Shown here piece by piece: positions 45,623-56,656 of a DNA stretch of 64,000 nt (position 1 is its first letter; every line of letters starts with the position of its first letter). The notes under the pieces were generated by a model that saw nothing but the letters and a program-made list of their open reading frames with translations, ran no database searches and had not been told where the DNA came from. Made by a program: the position numbers and the translations under genes. The DNA is from Diphasiastrum complanatum (lineage: Eukaryota > Streptophyta > Lycopodiopsida > Lycopodiales > Lycopodiaceae), in NCBI GenBank assembly GCA_029204225.1, contig CM055093.1:25251497-25315496 (forward strand), read 5' to 3'.

Positions 45623-45808
45623 CTAATTTTGATCAATCTCAGACATCATACTCTTATTAACTATAGCCTTACGATCTACAAATCTGATAGTACCGTCACG
45701 GTAGATGAGCCGTTTGCCAGTAGATAGAGCTTCTTGTCTTGCTTTCTTGCGTTCTTGGACTTGGATAAGGGTCAGGTCTTCGTCCAAAAAGATTTTGGTA
45801 TTCTGCAA
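45623..45808 (-). pseudogene. LINE ORF1 C-terminal piece
   Basis: IFLDEDLTLIQVQERKKARQ then LIYRDGTIRFVDRKA corresponds to the ORF1 end also seen at 55136-55450 (YMDDDLTYIQVEKRG, VIYRDGRVRFLD). ORF1 proteins bind LINE RNA. It is 60 codons here and preceded by broken sequence. Confidence 0.65.
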
Positions 45809-46033
45809 TTTAGATCTCTTCCCTAGAACTTCACGTTGGTGAGATACTGATGTGAAGCGGATAACGAGAGTATAGAATGTTCAATGTTCAAACTTCAATG
45901 TTGAATGAATGATGATGACAGATGTCAGATAAAATCTAAGTTTCTAACCTAAATTTTTTTGGCTTTCTCAAACATTGTCATAACCTTCTTGTTTATTCTT
46001 TTCTCTGATCTCGACATTGCAATTTGCAAATAA

Positions 46034-46861
46034 GTGCTGTGCCCTCAGTAGGAAGTCCCCGGAATCTTAAGTTGAGCTTTTTGTCAACCCGACGTTGTTG
46101 TTCTACCAAGACGCCTTGTACCGTGGTGTCTAAGGAGGGTGCTACAGAAGACGAAGAGGTGGCAGATGATCTCAGGATAGAAGCCCATGATTTGGTCTCA
46201 TGTACTTCTTGCTCGAGAGCAGGTACCTTCTATACATGTTCCACCGTCTCATGAAGCTGCTGTTCAAGAACGAGAATAGGGGAAGCTTACTCATGGATGC
46301 CTTAGCATCCTCAACAACACGGGAGATATTAGGGATGATGTCCCTCTACAAAGCACGAAGAGAAGCAATTTTAGTTTGTTGAGCGTCAAATCGTGGCAGT
46401 CTTAGTAAGCAAATCCGCATGAAGTTCATTGAGTTGTGAAAGAAAAGCGACAAATTGCTTAGAAATGTACTCATTCAGCGAGGAGATGTTCTCGGGAGCG
46501 GTGTGCCGGTGTAGGTGTGGCCTGTGTCTCCCGTAGGAGTTGAGGACAAAGCAGCAACTTGTGGTGGTCGAAGCGCTGTCAGAATCGGTAGGCATGGGGA
46601 CGCAATTTCCAAAGTACGAAGACGTTTGCGAGAACCTGTAGGCATAAATTTCTTAGCACGCTTTGTGTGCAAGAGAAAGCCTGGAGGCAGGCGAAACGAA
46701 GCCGTAGGATGATTTGCAGGAGATACATCAGAGAGGTAGCAAGAATAGTAGCGAGGCACTCCGCACACCAGATGGATCAGCGATGGCTGAGAGGGAGTAG
46801 TTAGTGGAGTGTGAGAGGGTGTGTTGGAAAATCTATGGCAAAAACGTGCATACACAAGCAA
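46034..46861 (-). pseudogene. LINE ORF1 N-terminal part, frameshifted
   Basis: Frames 46861-46475 and 46595-46386 read KRAKKFMPTGSRKRLRTLEI and APENISSLNEYISKQFVAFL with LLTKTATI, matching 60344-61063. The latter part begins a coiled coil. Several frame changes are present. Confidence 0.7.
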
Positions 46862-47305
46862 ACCCTAATCAAGCAGTTTTACGAAAATGAGCGTAACTTT
46901 CTCATACGAAGTCCGATTGACCCGAAAATTGATTTAGATCGCAGGTAAGACAGAGCACTACGCAGTCCTTAGGCCTGTACTTGCAGTACGGTACCAATCC
47001 GTTCGGACTGTACGAATTTTACAAACTGCGAAAATTTTGAGATCAAGAAAAATCAAATTTTCAAAACTCAAACTGTTGAGGATCTATTACAAAAGGATAG
47101 CAACAATGAAATCTTGAGAAACAAGCTGAGAGTAGCTAAAAGTGATGCAATAAAGTTTCATGCACATAAAAGGTAGATCTAGCCACATAGAAAGCTAGAA
47201 AGAAGTGGGAGTTGCATGGAGATGGAAGCAGTGAGGAGATGAAGATGGCTGAGTGGAGATGGAGATGGAAGCGTGGAGATAGAGATGGAGATGGAGATGG
47301 AAGCG

Positions 47306-47308
<3 letters not shown>
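46862..47308 (-). other. LINE 5' UTR (copy in LINE-1)
   Basis: It is closely similar to 61064-61444, including AAACTGCGAAAATTTTGAGA and GAGGATCTATT. Its 5' end, on the right, consists of GGAGAT-rich sequence that merges into (GA)n. Confidence 0.75.

Positions 47309-47360
<52 letters not shown>
47309..47360. repeat. (GA)26 between LINE-2 tail and LINE-1 5' end
   Basis: The tract is the junction of two head-to-tail LINE copies. On the LINE-2 side it passes through AAAGAAGAAG. Confidence 0.97.
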
Positions 47361-47365
<5 letters not shown>

Positions 47366-47382
47366 AGAAGAAATTATATTAA

Positions 47383-47414
47383 TGTCTGTTGGGTGCCCAA
47401 GGGCACATAAGACA
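47383..47414 (-). other. LINE-2 3' two-tier hairpin
   Basis: Minus-strand arms TGTCT/AGACA enclose a 6-bp stem GTGCCC/GGGCAC with a TT loop. Inner pairs differ from the other copies but remain paired. Confidence 0.75.
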
Positions 47415-47631
47415 GAAAGAATAAGCACATATCTCGTAGGAACACTGTCCATGTCGGACAACATAAAAATTGCTAGTCTAAGTGGAAAAAAAAACAGTAT
47501 AGAAATCTCTCTAGCTAGTCAAAAGACACATCAAAAATAGAATCATAGAAAGCATAGAAGAGCTTAACCTCCAGCTCTAAAGAGGGTACAGGTGCAAGAG
47601 CTTAACCACTTGCTCTGCTGAGAATAAAATA

Positions 47632-48141
47632 TCAATCTCGGAAAAAACGTCTGATATCCATAGAAGCTGTGATCCGTGGCTGGTGTCGAGGAGCTCTGGT
47701 AGCTCTGGAGGCTCGAGTAGATCTGGCAGGAGGTGGTGGTTGAGTACGCTGGGCCTTCGCCCTCACCGGTATGACTGCCTCATCATCAGATAGGTCATCG
47801 CGCTCACGCTTCTGAAAGAAGCTAGTGATAAGATGCTGGCCATATTCAGAAGTATCCTCTGAAGGTATCAAAGAGGCTCTCAGCGTAAGCATCTCTCGTA
47901 GTAAAAGGCCAACACATTTGGGATCCTGATACTCCAAAAAGGTACTGAGGGTAATGGGGGTGTCTCGGTATAAACAATGATATCGACCACATATCTCATA
48001 GTATGTAGGGCATGTGAAGATAAAATGGAACTCATCCTCCACTACAATGGAACTCATCCTCCACTCACCCAATGTGCATATCTGGCAGATCCGATGCTTG
48101 CATGAGTTCCCTGTGGGAGATCCAGCATCGAGAAGTTCCAT
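47632..48141 (-). pseudogene. LINE-2 ORF2 C-terminal zinc region
   Basis: HRICQICTLGE and VEDEFHFIFTCPTYYEI form a C-x2-C...H...C reverse-transcriptase-associated zinc motif found in many LINE ORF2 proteins. A basic tail follows (RSTRASRATRAPRHQPRI), ending with a stop at 47632. Frames upstream (48171-48551) hold the thumb/linker with AKPSVPHEILLAEF. Confidence 0.75.
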
Positions 48142-48745
48142 GCTTGGAAGAAGATAGCCACATCACCATACTAGCAGGATCTAGCCTGTTGTCCAGCTAT
48201 AGCTCGAGAAGAGGTAAGCGCTGCCATCGCATATCTGTGAGTATCCATGGTCTCAAGTCGATGTAGAAAGGTAACAATCTGAAATAAAGCCTCTACCACC
48301 ATGGGAATAGAGACGAACTCCGCCAAAAGAATCTCATGAGGAACTGATGGCTTCGCACAAATCATCCTCCCTAATATAGTGATCTGCAGGCGAGTGATAT
48401 CTCTCCAAGTACCTTGAGATAATCCTGGGCAACAAACCTTCGCCGAGTGCATAGCCACAGGCAAGACCGCGGTAGAGAAAAGGTGGTCTCTAGAAGTAGG
48501 ACCATGAATATGGTAAGTAGTACACACTCTCCATATGTACCAAGGCAGCATGCCCCTTACGCAGGGGAGATAGAGCAGTAGAGCGGAAAGTGAGTGTAGG
48601 GACTGGTGAATAGTACACCTAGATAGGTGTACGAGGTAACAATCTCTAGCGGCTGTCCATCATAATAGAATGTGTCATCTCTCATATGCTGCCGGTTAGT
48701 GTTAAACACCATGACCTTGGTCTTAGCAATATTCACCGTTAGGCC

Positions 48746-49282
48746 TCACACTAAGCAAAAACCATAGAGAGCATCAAGATGTCGCTGTAACCCAGAGGCT
48801 ATAGAGGATAGCAATGCCACATCGTCCGCGTACAGTAGGATAGGAATAATAACATCAACAAGTGGATATCCATCACCACCCTCCTCCTTGATGATCCGCT
48901 CTAGATCATCAATGTACAATGCAAAAAGAGTAGGAGAGAGTGGACATCCTTGCTTGACCCCAACTGTGCTTTGGATAAAAGGCGACCAACTGTTGCCATT
49001 TTTGAAGCATGCTAATACCCTCTCATATAAGGTGCTGATAGCCATAATGATATCCTGTGAAAAACCAAGTGAGGATAAGCGCTGAAGTAGCAAGTGTCGT
49101 GGAACTGAATCAAAGGCCTTGCAAAAATCCACAAAGCAGCAGTATACTCTCCGTCTCCGATGTCGAGCGTCATCTATGATGCACCGTAGGACAAATGCAT
49201 GATCAATAGTAGAATATCCGGGTCTGAAAGCAGCCTGTCCAAGAGCAAATAACTCATCTGACTCCGCCTGGGATCCAACCAA
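48746..49282 (-). pseudogene. LINE-2 reverse transcriptase core
   Basis: The 178-codon frame contains GQAAFRPGYSTIDHAFVLR, FVDFCKAFDSVPRHLLLQRL, GVKQGCPLSPTLFALYIDDL and the catalytic LLYADDVALLSS. These are non-LTR RT blocks in correct order. It continues in other frames with GLTVNIAKTKVMVF and YTYLGVLF. The frame is split from its N-terminal part by the TIR element; removing that element and one target copy restores LQSMVGSQAESDEL. Confidence 0.9.
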
Positions 49283-49968
49283 TGTTTCATGGGCGCGTTT
49301 CGTACGTCGTTTCGAAACGCGTATGAAACGTCTGGTTTAGGTTCGAAACAGGAAAAATTTTTTAGTTTTTTTTTTTTTTTGAGAATGTGTTTTTGAGGGT
49401 TTTTGGGGTTTACAGATGTCATAGAAAGTCTAGTAACAAGTAGATACATCCAATTTCATGAGAATGCTCTAGAGAATGCAATTTCAAGAAGAGAAGCTAC
49501 GTATGGTGACTATGGTCACTTTCCTCAATCAATTATTGATACTGTCATGGATAGGTTATTAGGTTGCGAGAATCTGTTCATGCCCATTGCCAGTACATAC
49601 TACAAAGCTTATGGCACGGTTTTTGGGGTTTACAGATGTCATAGACAGTCTAGTAACAAGTAGATACATCCAATTTCATGAGAATGCTCTAGAGAATGCA
49701 ATTTCAAGAGGAGAAGCTGTGTATGGTGACTATGGTCACTTTCCTCAGTCAATTATTGATACTATCATGGATAGGTTATTAGGTTGTGAGAATTGCCCAT
49801 TGCCAGTACATACTACAAAGCTTATGGCGCGGTTTCAGAAAAAAAAAAATTGGTTTTTTTTTTTTTCCAGTCGTTTCGAACATTGAAACGGCGTTTCGAA
49901 ACGGGGTCGTTTCGTACGTCTCGTTTCAAACGCGTTTCAGCGTTCGAAATGCGTTTTGAGGAAACATT
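49281..49968. mobile_element. 688-bp TIR element with internal 220-bp duplication
   Basis: It starts AATGTTTC and ends GAAACATT, a perfect 8-bp terminal inverted repeat. Sub-terminal regions are rich in CGTTTCGAAACG-type palindromes. GGATCCAACC flanks both sides (49271-49280, 49969-49978), a 10-bp target duplication fitting Mutator-like elements. The interior is two tandem copies of a 220-bp unit (49401-49620, 49621-49836). No transposase is present, so it is non-autonomous. Confidence 0.85.
49401..49836 (+). repeat. Two 220-bp tandem units in the TIR element, long open frame
   Basis: TTTTGGGGTTTACAGATGTC starts both units (49401, 49621). Each translates with GFTDVI, SLVTSRYIQFHENALENAIS, DYGHFPQSIIDT and DRLLGCEN. 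The text looks like real coding sequence, perhaps a captured gene fragment, but I do not recognise the protein. Units differ at only a few sites, so duplication is recent. Confidence 0.7.
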
Positions 49969-50426
49969 GGATCCAACCATAGACTGTAGAACTGAACCAT
50001 AAAGCTTCGCCATCGTGTGGCTGATCATGAGAGTGCAGTAGTTATCGACATTCATTGGGTCGCCAGCCTTGAGGATGGGATGGAGGAGATTCGTGCACCA
50101 GTTGGTTGGAAAGCCAGAAGTAACAGCCATGTTAAAAGTGTGAGCAATGTAAGGAGAGAGAAGTTGGGAGACAAGTTTGAGAAAGTCTGAGTTAAGTGAG
50201 TTAACGTCTTTCGCTGTATGGGGTTGGGCTTTCCTAATCGCAGATTCGATTTGGTCAGAGGTAAAAAGAGAGAATGTAGCTGGTCGAGTGATAGCGATGG
50301 GGGGGGCATCTGTAGTGTATAAGCGAGTAGCATATTCCACCCAAGAGTTGATATCAATAGGTGTAAGTAAGGAAGACTTCTTAGAAAAGAGTTTTTAGAA
50401 AAGAGAGGAGGAAGAGAAATCATCAT
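49969..50426 (-). pseudogene. LINE-2 RT N-terminal part
   Basis: YATRLYTTDAPPI, FTSDQIESAIRKAQPHTAKD, FPTNWCTNLLHPILKAGDPM and MAKLYGSVLQSMVGS form the blocks before the RT core. The sequence joins ORF1 almost directly at about 50420. Confidence 0.8.
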
Positions 50427-50909
50427 CTATAAAAATAAAGGTCCCTTTCAACTTGGCTCTAAGTTTCAAGGCAGCATTACGATGTACGAGAGACCGGAAT
50501 TCAATAAATAAAACATTCTCGTCATATTTGCCTCTCCAAGCAGTTTCAAACCCTTCAATTGCGTGTAAGTTTATTGACAAGTAAATTCCTGGCCTCCTAT
50601 AGCGGTTTTCCAACATTCGGAATGCCTCTCACTCTAACATTAAGAGCTTTTTTGGCTCTTTTTTCTTGCTCCAAAAACACGCTTTCTAATCGTGAGTCAA
50701 TTGAAACATTCGAAGGCAAATCTACCATACCATTATCTTTCTTGAACAATGCTGCCCATGTTTTTGTCTCTTCCACTTGTTTCTCGAGGTTCATAGACTC
50801 GTTTTGCAAACTTGGATCTCTCTGTTCTAATCACTCTTGCAATACTTCAATAAGAGGCAACAGGGGCATCAAGGTCTTTTGGTTCCATTATTTCCAGCAA
50901 GGCAGGTAG
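50395..50909 (-). pseudogene. LINE-2 ORF1
   Basis: NLEKQVEETKTWAALFKKDN and EKRAKKALNVRVRGIPN (50809-50597), then GFETAWRGKYDENVLFIEFR and KLRAKLKGTFIFIDDDF (50616-50395). The order coiled-coil end, RRM-like core and C-terminal domain fits a LINE ORF1 RNA-binding protein. A frame change separates the two parts. Confidence 0.75.
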
Positions 50910-51106
50910 GAAGAGATAGCGAGGAAGTGTGGAGGGAGAATCAGACAAGCTCAGGTCATCATCAGGTCAGCAATGTGTCAGGTAAAGGCAGTGTGTCATC
51001 AGCTCATAAGGTCAGCTGCATCAGCGCTAGTCAGTAGCTCAGTCAGCAGCTCAGCAGCCTCTAGGTCAGCGCTAGTCTCGTGCTCCAGCTCAGCATCACA
51101 GTAGTG

Positions 51107-51268
<162 letters not shown>

Positions 51269-51278
51269 TTTATTTAAT

Positions 51279-51308
51279 GTCTTTTCCATGCCAAAAGGCA
51301 TATAAGAC
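51279..51308 (-). other. LINE-3 3' two-tier hairpin
   Basis: Minus-strand outer arms GTCTT/AAGAC and inner arms ATGCC/GGCAT with a TTTT loop, 10 bases from the tail. Confidence 0.75.
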
Positions 51309-51467
51309 TAATGAAGTAAATGTCAAGTATGTGGTAACCATGGGAGCGTGTAAAACGTCTCCAAAACTGTAATAAAGAAAACATCTAGTACAAACTAGAA
51401 CTAAAATAGACACGTATGCGAGGGTGTGTGCGCATAATAATCATCTATAGGTGTCATGATGTCAAGG

Positions 51468-52130
51468 CTATGATGCTATGATGTTGCTGCTGCTGTAAAA
51501 AGATGTAATGCGAGCCGCAACATGAGAGAGCACTGGAGTCTGTCGGCGTCGTCTGTGAGCATGAGCATGTGTAATAGTATGTCTCTGCGTAGAGTGCCTG
51601 GTGATCCTGGTAGTAGCGGGATGGTAGGGGGTACACTGTCTCTGATCTCTATGAGCATGTGAGCTGCTATCATCTGCGTCGTCGTCAGAATCATCATCCT
51701 CGTGCACTAAATCACGCGATCTCCGCCTAGTGAAGAATGAAGTATTAGTGGCTGTGACTGTGAGGTAGAATGCTGGGGTGTCCCGTATAAATCTCTCCGT
51801 AATATGGACATCTCGCGTACCAACAAAGCGACACATCGTGGGTCCTCATAGGCTATGAGGGAGCGTAGAGTGGTAGGCATGTCTCGAAATAGGCAATGAT
51901 ATCGCCCTTTGATCTCATAGTATACTGGGCAATTTGAAGATAAAGTGCTCCTCAGACTCCACCTCACCTAGAGAGCATAACTGGCAAATCCGCTCCTCTC
52001 AAGGAATACCATGGAACCTCCCCGTCTCAATAGCTAACTGATGAGAAGACACCCCGAGCTGTCCCAATGTGAATCTAAGGCAATGTGATAGTCCCGACTC
52101 CAAGTAGTGTGGCATAACCGGGGTCCCAGA
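51468..52130 (-). pseudogene. LINE-3 ORF2 C-terminal zinc region and tail
   Basis: A CQLCSL-like pair and, in the 51967-51707 frame, NCPVYYEIKGRYHCLFRDMP correspond to the zinc region of LINE-2. The 51836-51468 frame is an acidic then His/Arg-rich tail (DLVHEDDDSDDDADDSS). The 61691-61933 frame in LINE-5 is closely similar. Confidence 0.65.
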
Positions 52131-52201
52131 TGCATCCAGCTCCAAGAAATGTGTCCGGTAGAAAGCTGGCTTAACCCCTATCTGGTTATACCAAGTCCGC
52201 T

Positions 52202-53860
52202 CTAAATACGCGCGATAGAGGAATCGTCTGATATATTGGTGGGTGCCTGAGGGAAGCTCTGTGATGGAGATACCAAATGACTCACGTAGGAGGTGGGATG
52301 CCTGAGAGAACCATGATAATCTATATCCCTGACCATGGAGATGCCGTGAGGAGGATAGTGCAATCTGTATGTATCGTCTATCTGTCTTTGGTAATGCCTG
52401 TGTCCTCTGTGTATAGGTAATGAGCTGAAGAGCTGCCTCGATCTGGATAGGTGGAACTGCAAAGTCGGCCAAATAATCTCTTGTGGAACCGAAGGCTTCG
52501 CACGGATCAACCGAGCTAGCATAGTGGTCTGTAGTCGTGAGAGACTGGCCCAGTGTGAAGAGGGAAGACCTGCACACCCATGCCTCTGCCGCATATAGAG
52601 CCGTGGGGGTGACAATGGTATCAAAAAGGTGACACTTACTGCGAGCATCCTGGATGGACTTCCAGAAACAAATCTCTCTAGCTGAACAAGGGAGGCATGT
52701 CCCTTCCCCAATCGAGTGGTAGCGGCCTGTCTCATGCCAAAAGTAGGACCTGAGAAAAGGATCCCCAGGTATGTGTAGGAAGGGACCACCTCTAGAACCT
52801 GTCCACCCAAAGTAAGCTCTTGTCGTTGCATGAATGCTCGAGAAGTGTTGAAGACCATAATCTCAGTCTTCCCAATGTTCACTCCTAGGCCCCATCTAGT
52901 GCAAAACTCATGTAAACAATCCAACTGTCGCTGTAGACCCTCTCTGGTAGGTGAGACCAATACCACATCATCAACATAAAGGAGAATAGCGATCAAGATG
53001 TCCCCAAGCCTGCAACCAGCACCACCACACTGTGTAATGACTCTCTCCAACTCATCAATATACAAGCCAAAGAGGACTGGTGAGAGGGAGCAACCCTGCT
53101 TCACCCCAATAGTGCTCCAAATGTGATCGGATATGCCATTACTGTGTCGGAAACATCCCAGAACACGCTCATAAAGTGCCATCACAACAAGAATGATGTC
53201 TGTGGAGAAGCCGAGGATGCGGAGTCTCTGGATAAGCAATGAGCGAGGAACAGAATCAAAGGCTTTCCTGAAGTCCACAAAGCAACAGTAAAACCCTCTC
53301 TCTCCTGTGCTTAGCTTCCTCAATCAAGGCCCGCAATGTGAAGATGTGATATGTCATAGAGTAATGGGCTCAAAAACCTGCCTGACCCATAGCATGTAGT
53401 CTCCTAGTCTCCGCCTCTGAGCTCACAACCGACTGAAGAATAGTACCATATAACTTTGCCAGGACATGCCCGATCATGATGGTGCGGTAGTTACTCGGAA
53501 ACATGGGGTCACCATTCTTATGGATAGGGTGGATGATGTTGGTGCACCAGGATGAAGGGAAACCTGAAACAATTGCGGAATTGAGAAGGGTGGCTATAGT
53601 AGGAGCGAGTAAGTCTGAGGCAAGGGAAAGGAGTTCAGATTCGAGGTCTTCAATATCTCTGCCTTGTTGGACTTCATCTTTTTAATGGCTGCAAGTACCA
53701 TGTCAGATGTGAAGAGGGAGAACCTCAGATGGCCGTGAAGCTATAAAAATGGGTGAGTCGGTAGGGACGGTATACAGGCTAGTAGGTCCTCCAGGAGGGG
53801 TGGTGGGGAGCGAGGAATGAACTCACGCCAAAAGCGCCCGAAGAAGAACTAAGAGAAGGT
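52202..53860 (-). pseudogene. LINE-3 reverse transcriptase and thumb
   Basis: The 373-codon frame at 52202-53323 has FVDFRKAFDSVPRSLLIQRL, GVKQGCSLSPVLFGLYIDEL and LLYVDDVVLVSP. The catalytic block is Y-V-D-D rather than the usual Y-A-D-D. NIGKTEIMVF and YTYLGILFSG follow. Upstream frames (53340-53860) give FPSSWCTNIIHPIHKNGDPM and LAKLYGTILQSVVSSEAE. Several frame breaks occur before 53323. Confidence 0.88.
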
Positions 53861-53899
53861 CAATAAGACGTCTCCCTTCAGTATCATCGTCGGAACGCT

Positions 53900-55215
53900 T
53901 CTTACGATGGAGAACACGGTGGTAGGAGCGTCGGAAGATTGAAGCAGATGTGGAGCATGGATACGTGAATAAGTAACTGACTGGTGAAGGGAACGACACT
54001 CGGCATCATACCAAGGAGGGATGCAATGGTTGAGGTGTGCGTCGAGTCTTTTGGGAATGGGGTTTCGTGGGAAGAGTTAGTGAGGCAGCTGTGTGGAGAG
54101 AGGTGGTGAGAAAGCAGCCTGGGTGTCAACTGGACCGTCATGAGGAAAGGAGTGTAAAAGTGAAGCCAAGGACTGTCGGTACAGTGGCATGTAAATGGGA
54201 TCAAATGTGTACGTGGGTGCTCGGGTAATCATGGGTAGTGTAGATAAATGAGTGGGTGGGAGGTGGCCGATATCGAAGGAGAGAAATGAAGTGATCAGAA
54301 AGGGTGGTGGGAGAAACGTGGAAGTCAGAGACTATGGGTACAAAGGATGGTGACCCCATGAGATAGTCAACGGACACTATGTCCTCCACTATGAGGATGG
54401 CATGTATAGCTGTCTGAATGAAGCCAGCAGGGTAAGCCATTATAAATGGCTAGCTCATGTGCCTCTCCAAACTGCAGTAAGTGCTCACCATATGAAGTAA
54501 TAGGTCCCCAAACTATCCGCAGAGGTCCTGGTAACCCTAAGCATATCGTTGTCAAGGGCACAAACACGCAGCTGATCGGAGGTGTCGAAGAACTCTGTCT
54601 GTCTCGAAGATGTCCGGGCATTAAAGTCCCCCTGTGAGGAGAATATGCCCATGCTTTGAGAATCTGATAATATCTGGTGAGAGGTCCTGATATGGAGACC
54701 CAATACCCTCCGCAAAAGACGAGGACTCTGTTGGAAAATAACATGCTGCAATGAAAAGATCTCTATCCAAACCAATATCCTGACCCACAATGCGAGTCCA
54801 TATGTAGCGGGCCTGCTTGTCATGTCGGATGAAGTCAATACTCGAATGGAGAGTCTCTCTGTACAGACACCGCGACCCCACCTGAACCTCGGCCACTGGT
54901 AGATCTAGTCTCTTGTCGGAATACTGAGTCCCATCTATATCCAGGAAAGGAAGGAAGTCCTCGCTCTGGGCTCTCGTGTGTCTCCATGATGAATAATATA
55001 TCTCTGCATGTGATGAAGTCAACCAGGTCCCCTGCCGTGGAAGATGAATGTATGCCGACACAATTCCACACTCCAATCCGAAGGTGGTGTGGATGGGGCC
55101 CCGGGGTGCTCCCAACCCCGGGGCACCCCAAATCCCTAGCACGGGGAGCTGCTAGGAGCGCTATCAAGAAAGCGCACTCGTCCATCCCGATAAATGACTC
55201 GTCTGCCAGACTCAC
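53900..55215 (-). pseudogene. LINE-3 APE-type endonuclease, frameshifted
   Basis: The endonuclease nicks target DNA to prime reverse transcription. Motifs appear in order across several frames: GVWNCVG, FIMETHE with the catalytic Glu (54835-55215), DLFIAACYFP (54621-55142), QGDFNARTSSRQTEF (54485-54838), SVDYLMGSP and LSDHFISLLRY (54201-54440). The key Glu, Asp-Asn and Asp-His residues are all visible, but frames change at least four times. Confidence 0.85.
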
Positions 55216-56185
55216 GGGCTGCCTGAAAGGCCTTGCCCCTCTTCTCTACTTGGATATACGTGAGGTCGTCATCCATGTAGATAGTGGTACCACGTAGCTT
55301 AGCTCTGCACCGCAAAGCATCTCGGCGACTCGCGAGGGAAGTGAAGCGGATGATGAGTGTGGCTGCATCTCTGGTGGTCCTCCATGCGGTATCTAGCCCG
55401 TTCGTCTTGTGCCCAAGAGTGGTGTCAAGAAAGCGTTTGGCTTCAGCCAAGAATCCTGTTTATCCGGAATCCCACGAACCACGTTGTTCGCTTTTTGGTC
55501 TCGTGTTTTCTCTTCCGAGATGGTGGCTGAGATAACCGATGAGATAGGGGCGCTTGGTTTGGTGCCTTTTTTCAAAACTGATGCAAGAAAGGGCCTCTTC
55601 TTGCTGCTTTTCCATCTTTGTCTCTAGTTCCCGTATCATATTGGTGGTAGATGCCGAAACCACAGCCTGTTCGGTCCCGATGGATTGTTCGAGTGATGCA
55701 ACTTTGGACTGCAGCATGTTTTTCTTGTGAATCAAGGACGTAACCGTTCCTTTCAACTGCGAGATTTCTTGCCGCAAAGTCTGGAAATTGGCCTTGATTT
55801 GATCAATCTGCCAAGAAGAGAACAATTCAGTTGATTTGGAGGGCGCATATGGGATGCTAGCTATAGGTTGTGAGCTAGCGATGGGCGGAGTAGGAAGAAT
55901 GGGATCCAGAACTGCAGGTAGGGTTGAGGTGGTGCCAATATTGATACCAGTATCGAGATCAACGAGGGGGGAGGGAGATGCAATCAGCAAGGAGGGCGGA
56001 TGTAGGGGAGGTGGCAGCAGGGGGTGGCTCAGATGCAACGAGGGAGGGGAGTGTAGGGGAGGTGACAGTAGGGGGCGGCGCTGCTGTAGCAGGGAGGGCG
56101 GGGGTGGGGGAGATGATAGCAGGGGGGGGCACATCTGCAGCGGGAGGGGTGGAGGTAGGGGAGGCCGTAGCAGGGGGAGCAACAA
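55136..56185 (-). pseudogene. LINE-3 ORF1
   Basis: The 241-codon frame 55460-56185 starts with a proline/leucine/serine-rich low-complexity region, then a predicted coiled coil (IKANFQTLRQEISQLKGTVT, KMEKQQEEALS). The 55450-55136 frame supplies the RNA-binding core and C-terminal domain (LIIRFTSLASRRDALRCRAK, YMDDDLTYIQVEKRGKAFQA). The stop at 55136 lies near the endonuclease start. Confidence 0.75.
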
Positions 56186-56480
56186 CTGCTGCTATGGAGG
56201 TGGAAGTAGGGGAGGTGACAACAAGGGGAGTAGCTGCAGCAGCAATGATGGAGGTGGGAGTAGGGGAGGCGGCAGCAGGGGGAGGAGCTACATCGGGGGT
56301 GGAGGTTAGGAGGGAGGCAGCAGGGGTAGTAGCTGCAGGAGCAACAATGGAGGTAGGAGTAGGGAAGGTGGCAGCAGGGGGAGCATCTACATCGGGGGGT
56401 GGAGGTAGGGGGGGGGGGGCGACAGTAGGGGTAGGGGGTGTGTGATCAACGAGGGGGAGGGGGGAGATGGTAGCGAGGGT
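55980..56480. repeat. GGNGGG-rich low-complexity stretch in LINE-3 ORF1/5' region
   Basis: Irregular repeats around GTAGGGGAGGTGGCAGCAGG encode the Pro/Ser-rich ORF1 start on the minus strand. The plus strand reads as Gly-rich frames (55836-56445) that are artefacts. Confidence 0.8.
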
Positions 56481-56656
56481 AGGAGGGGAGCGTGATGGGC
56501 GAACGGGCGGCAGCAGTGTTGCAATTTTATTTTTCTCTACAGAGCATGATAATTTTGAGGATTTTGAGCATTGTCATCAAAGAGTTGATAGTGCAGATAA
56601 GTAGAACAAAGCAGAAGTGAAATAAGCCACAACCCGGGCCAGGTATAATAGAAGAA

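Larger units (their letters stand above)
45439..47308 (-). mobile_element. LINE-1 copy: 5' UTR and ORF1 only, ORF2 absent
   Basis: The 5' UTR (46862-47308) matches that of LINE-4 at 61064-61444. ORF1 N-terminal text (46034-46861) matches LINE-4 ORF1. A second ORF1-type C-terminal piece (45623-45808) and a 3' tail with the conserved hairpin follow, with no endonuclease or RT. The change of similarity at about 46034 suggests a chimera of two subfamilies or an internal deletion. It is bounded on both sides by (GA)n tracts. Confidence 0.8.
51269..56520 (-). mobile_element. LINE-3 copy, nearly full length (about 5.25 kb)
   Basis: Right to left: G/C-rich 5' region and ORF1 (55136-56185), endonuclease (53900-55215), RT (52202-53860), C-terminal region (51468-52577), 3' UTR with hairpin, (TC)n tail. 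All expected LINE parts are present, though frames are broken. The right limit with LINE-4 is approximate. Confidence 0.85.

Noticed and set aside
55836-56445. Two Gly-rich plus-strand frames of about 155 codons
   Set aside because: They are shadows of the Pro/Ser-rich start of LINE-3 ORF1 on the minus strand.
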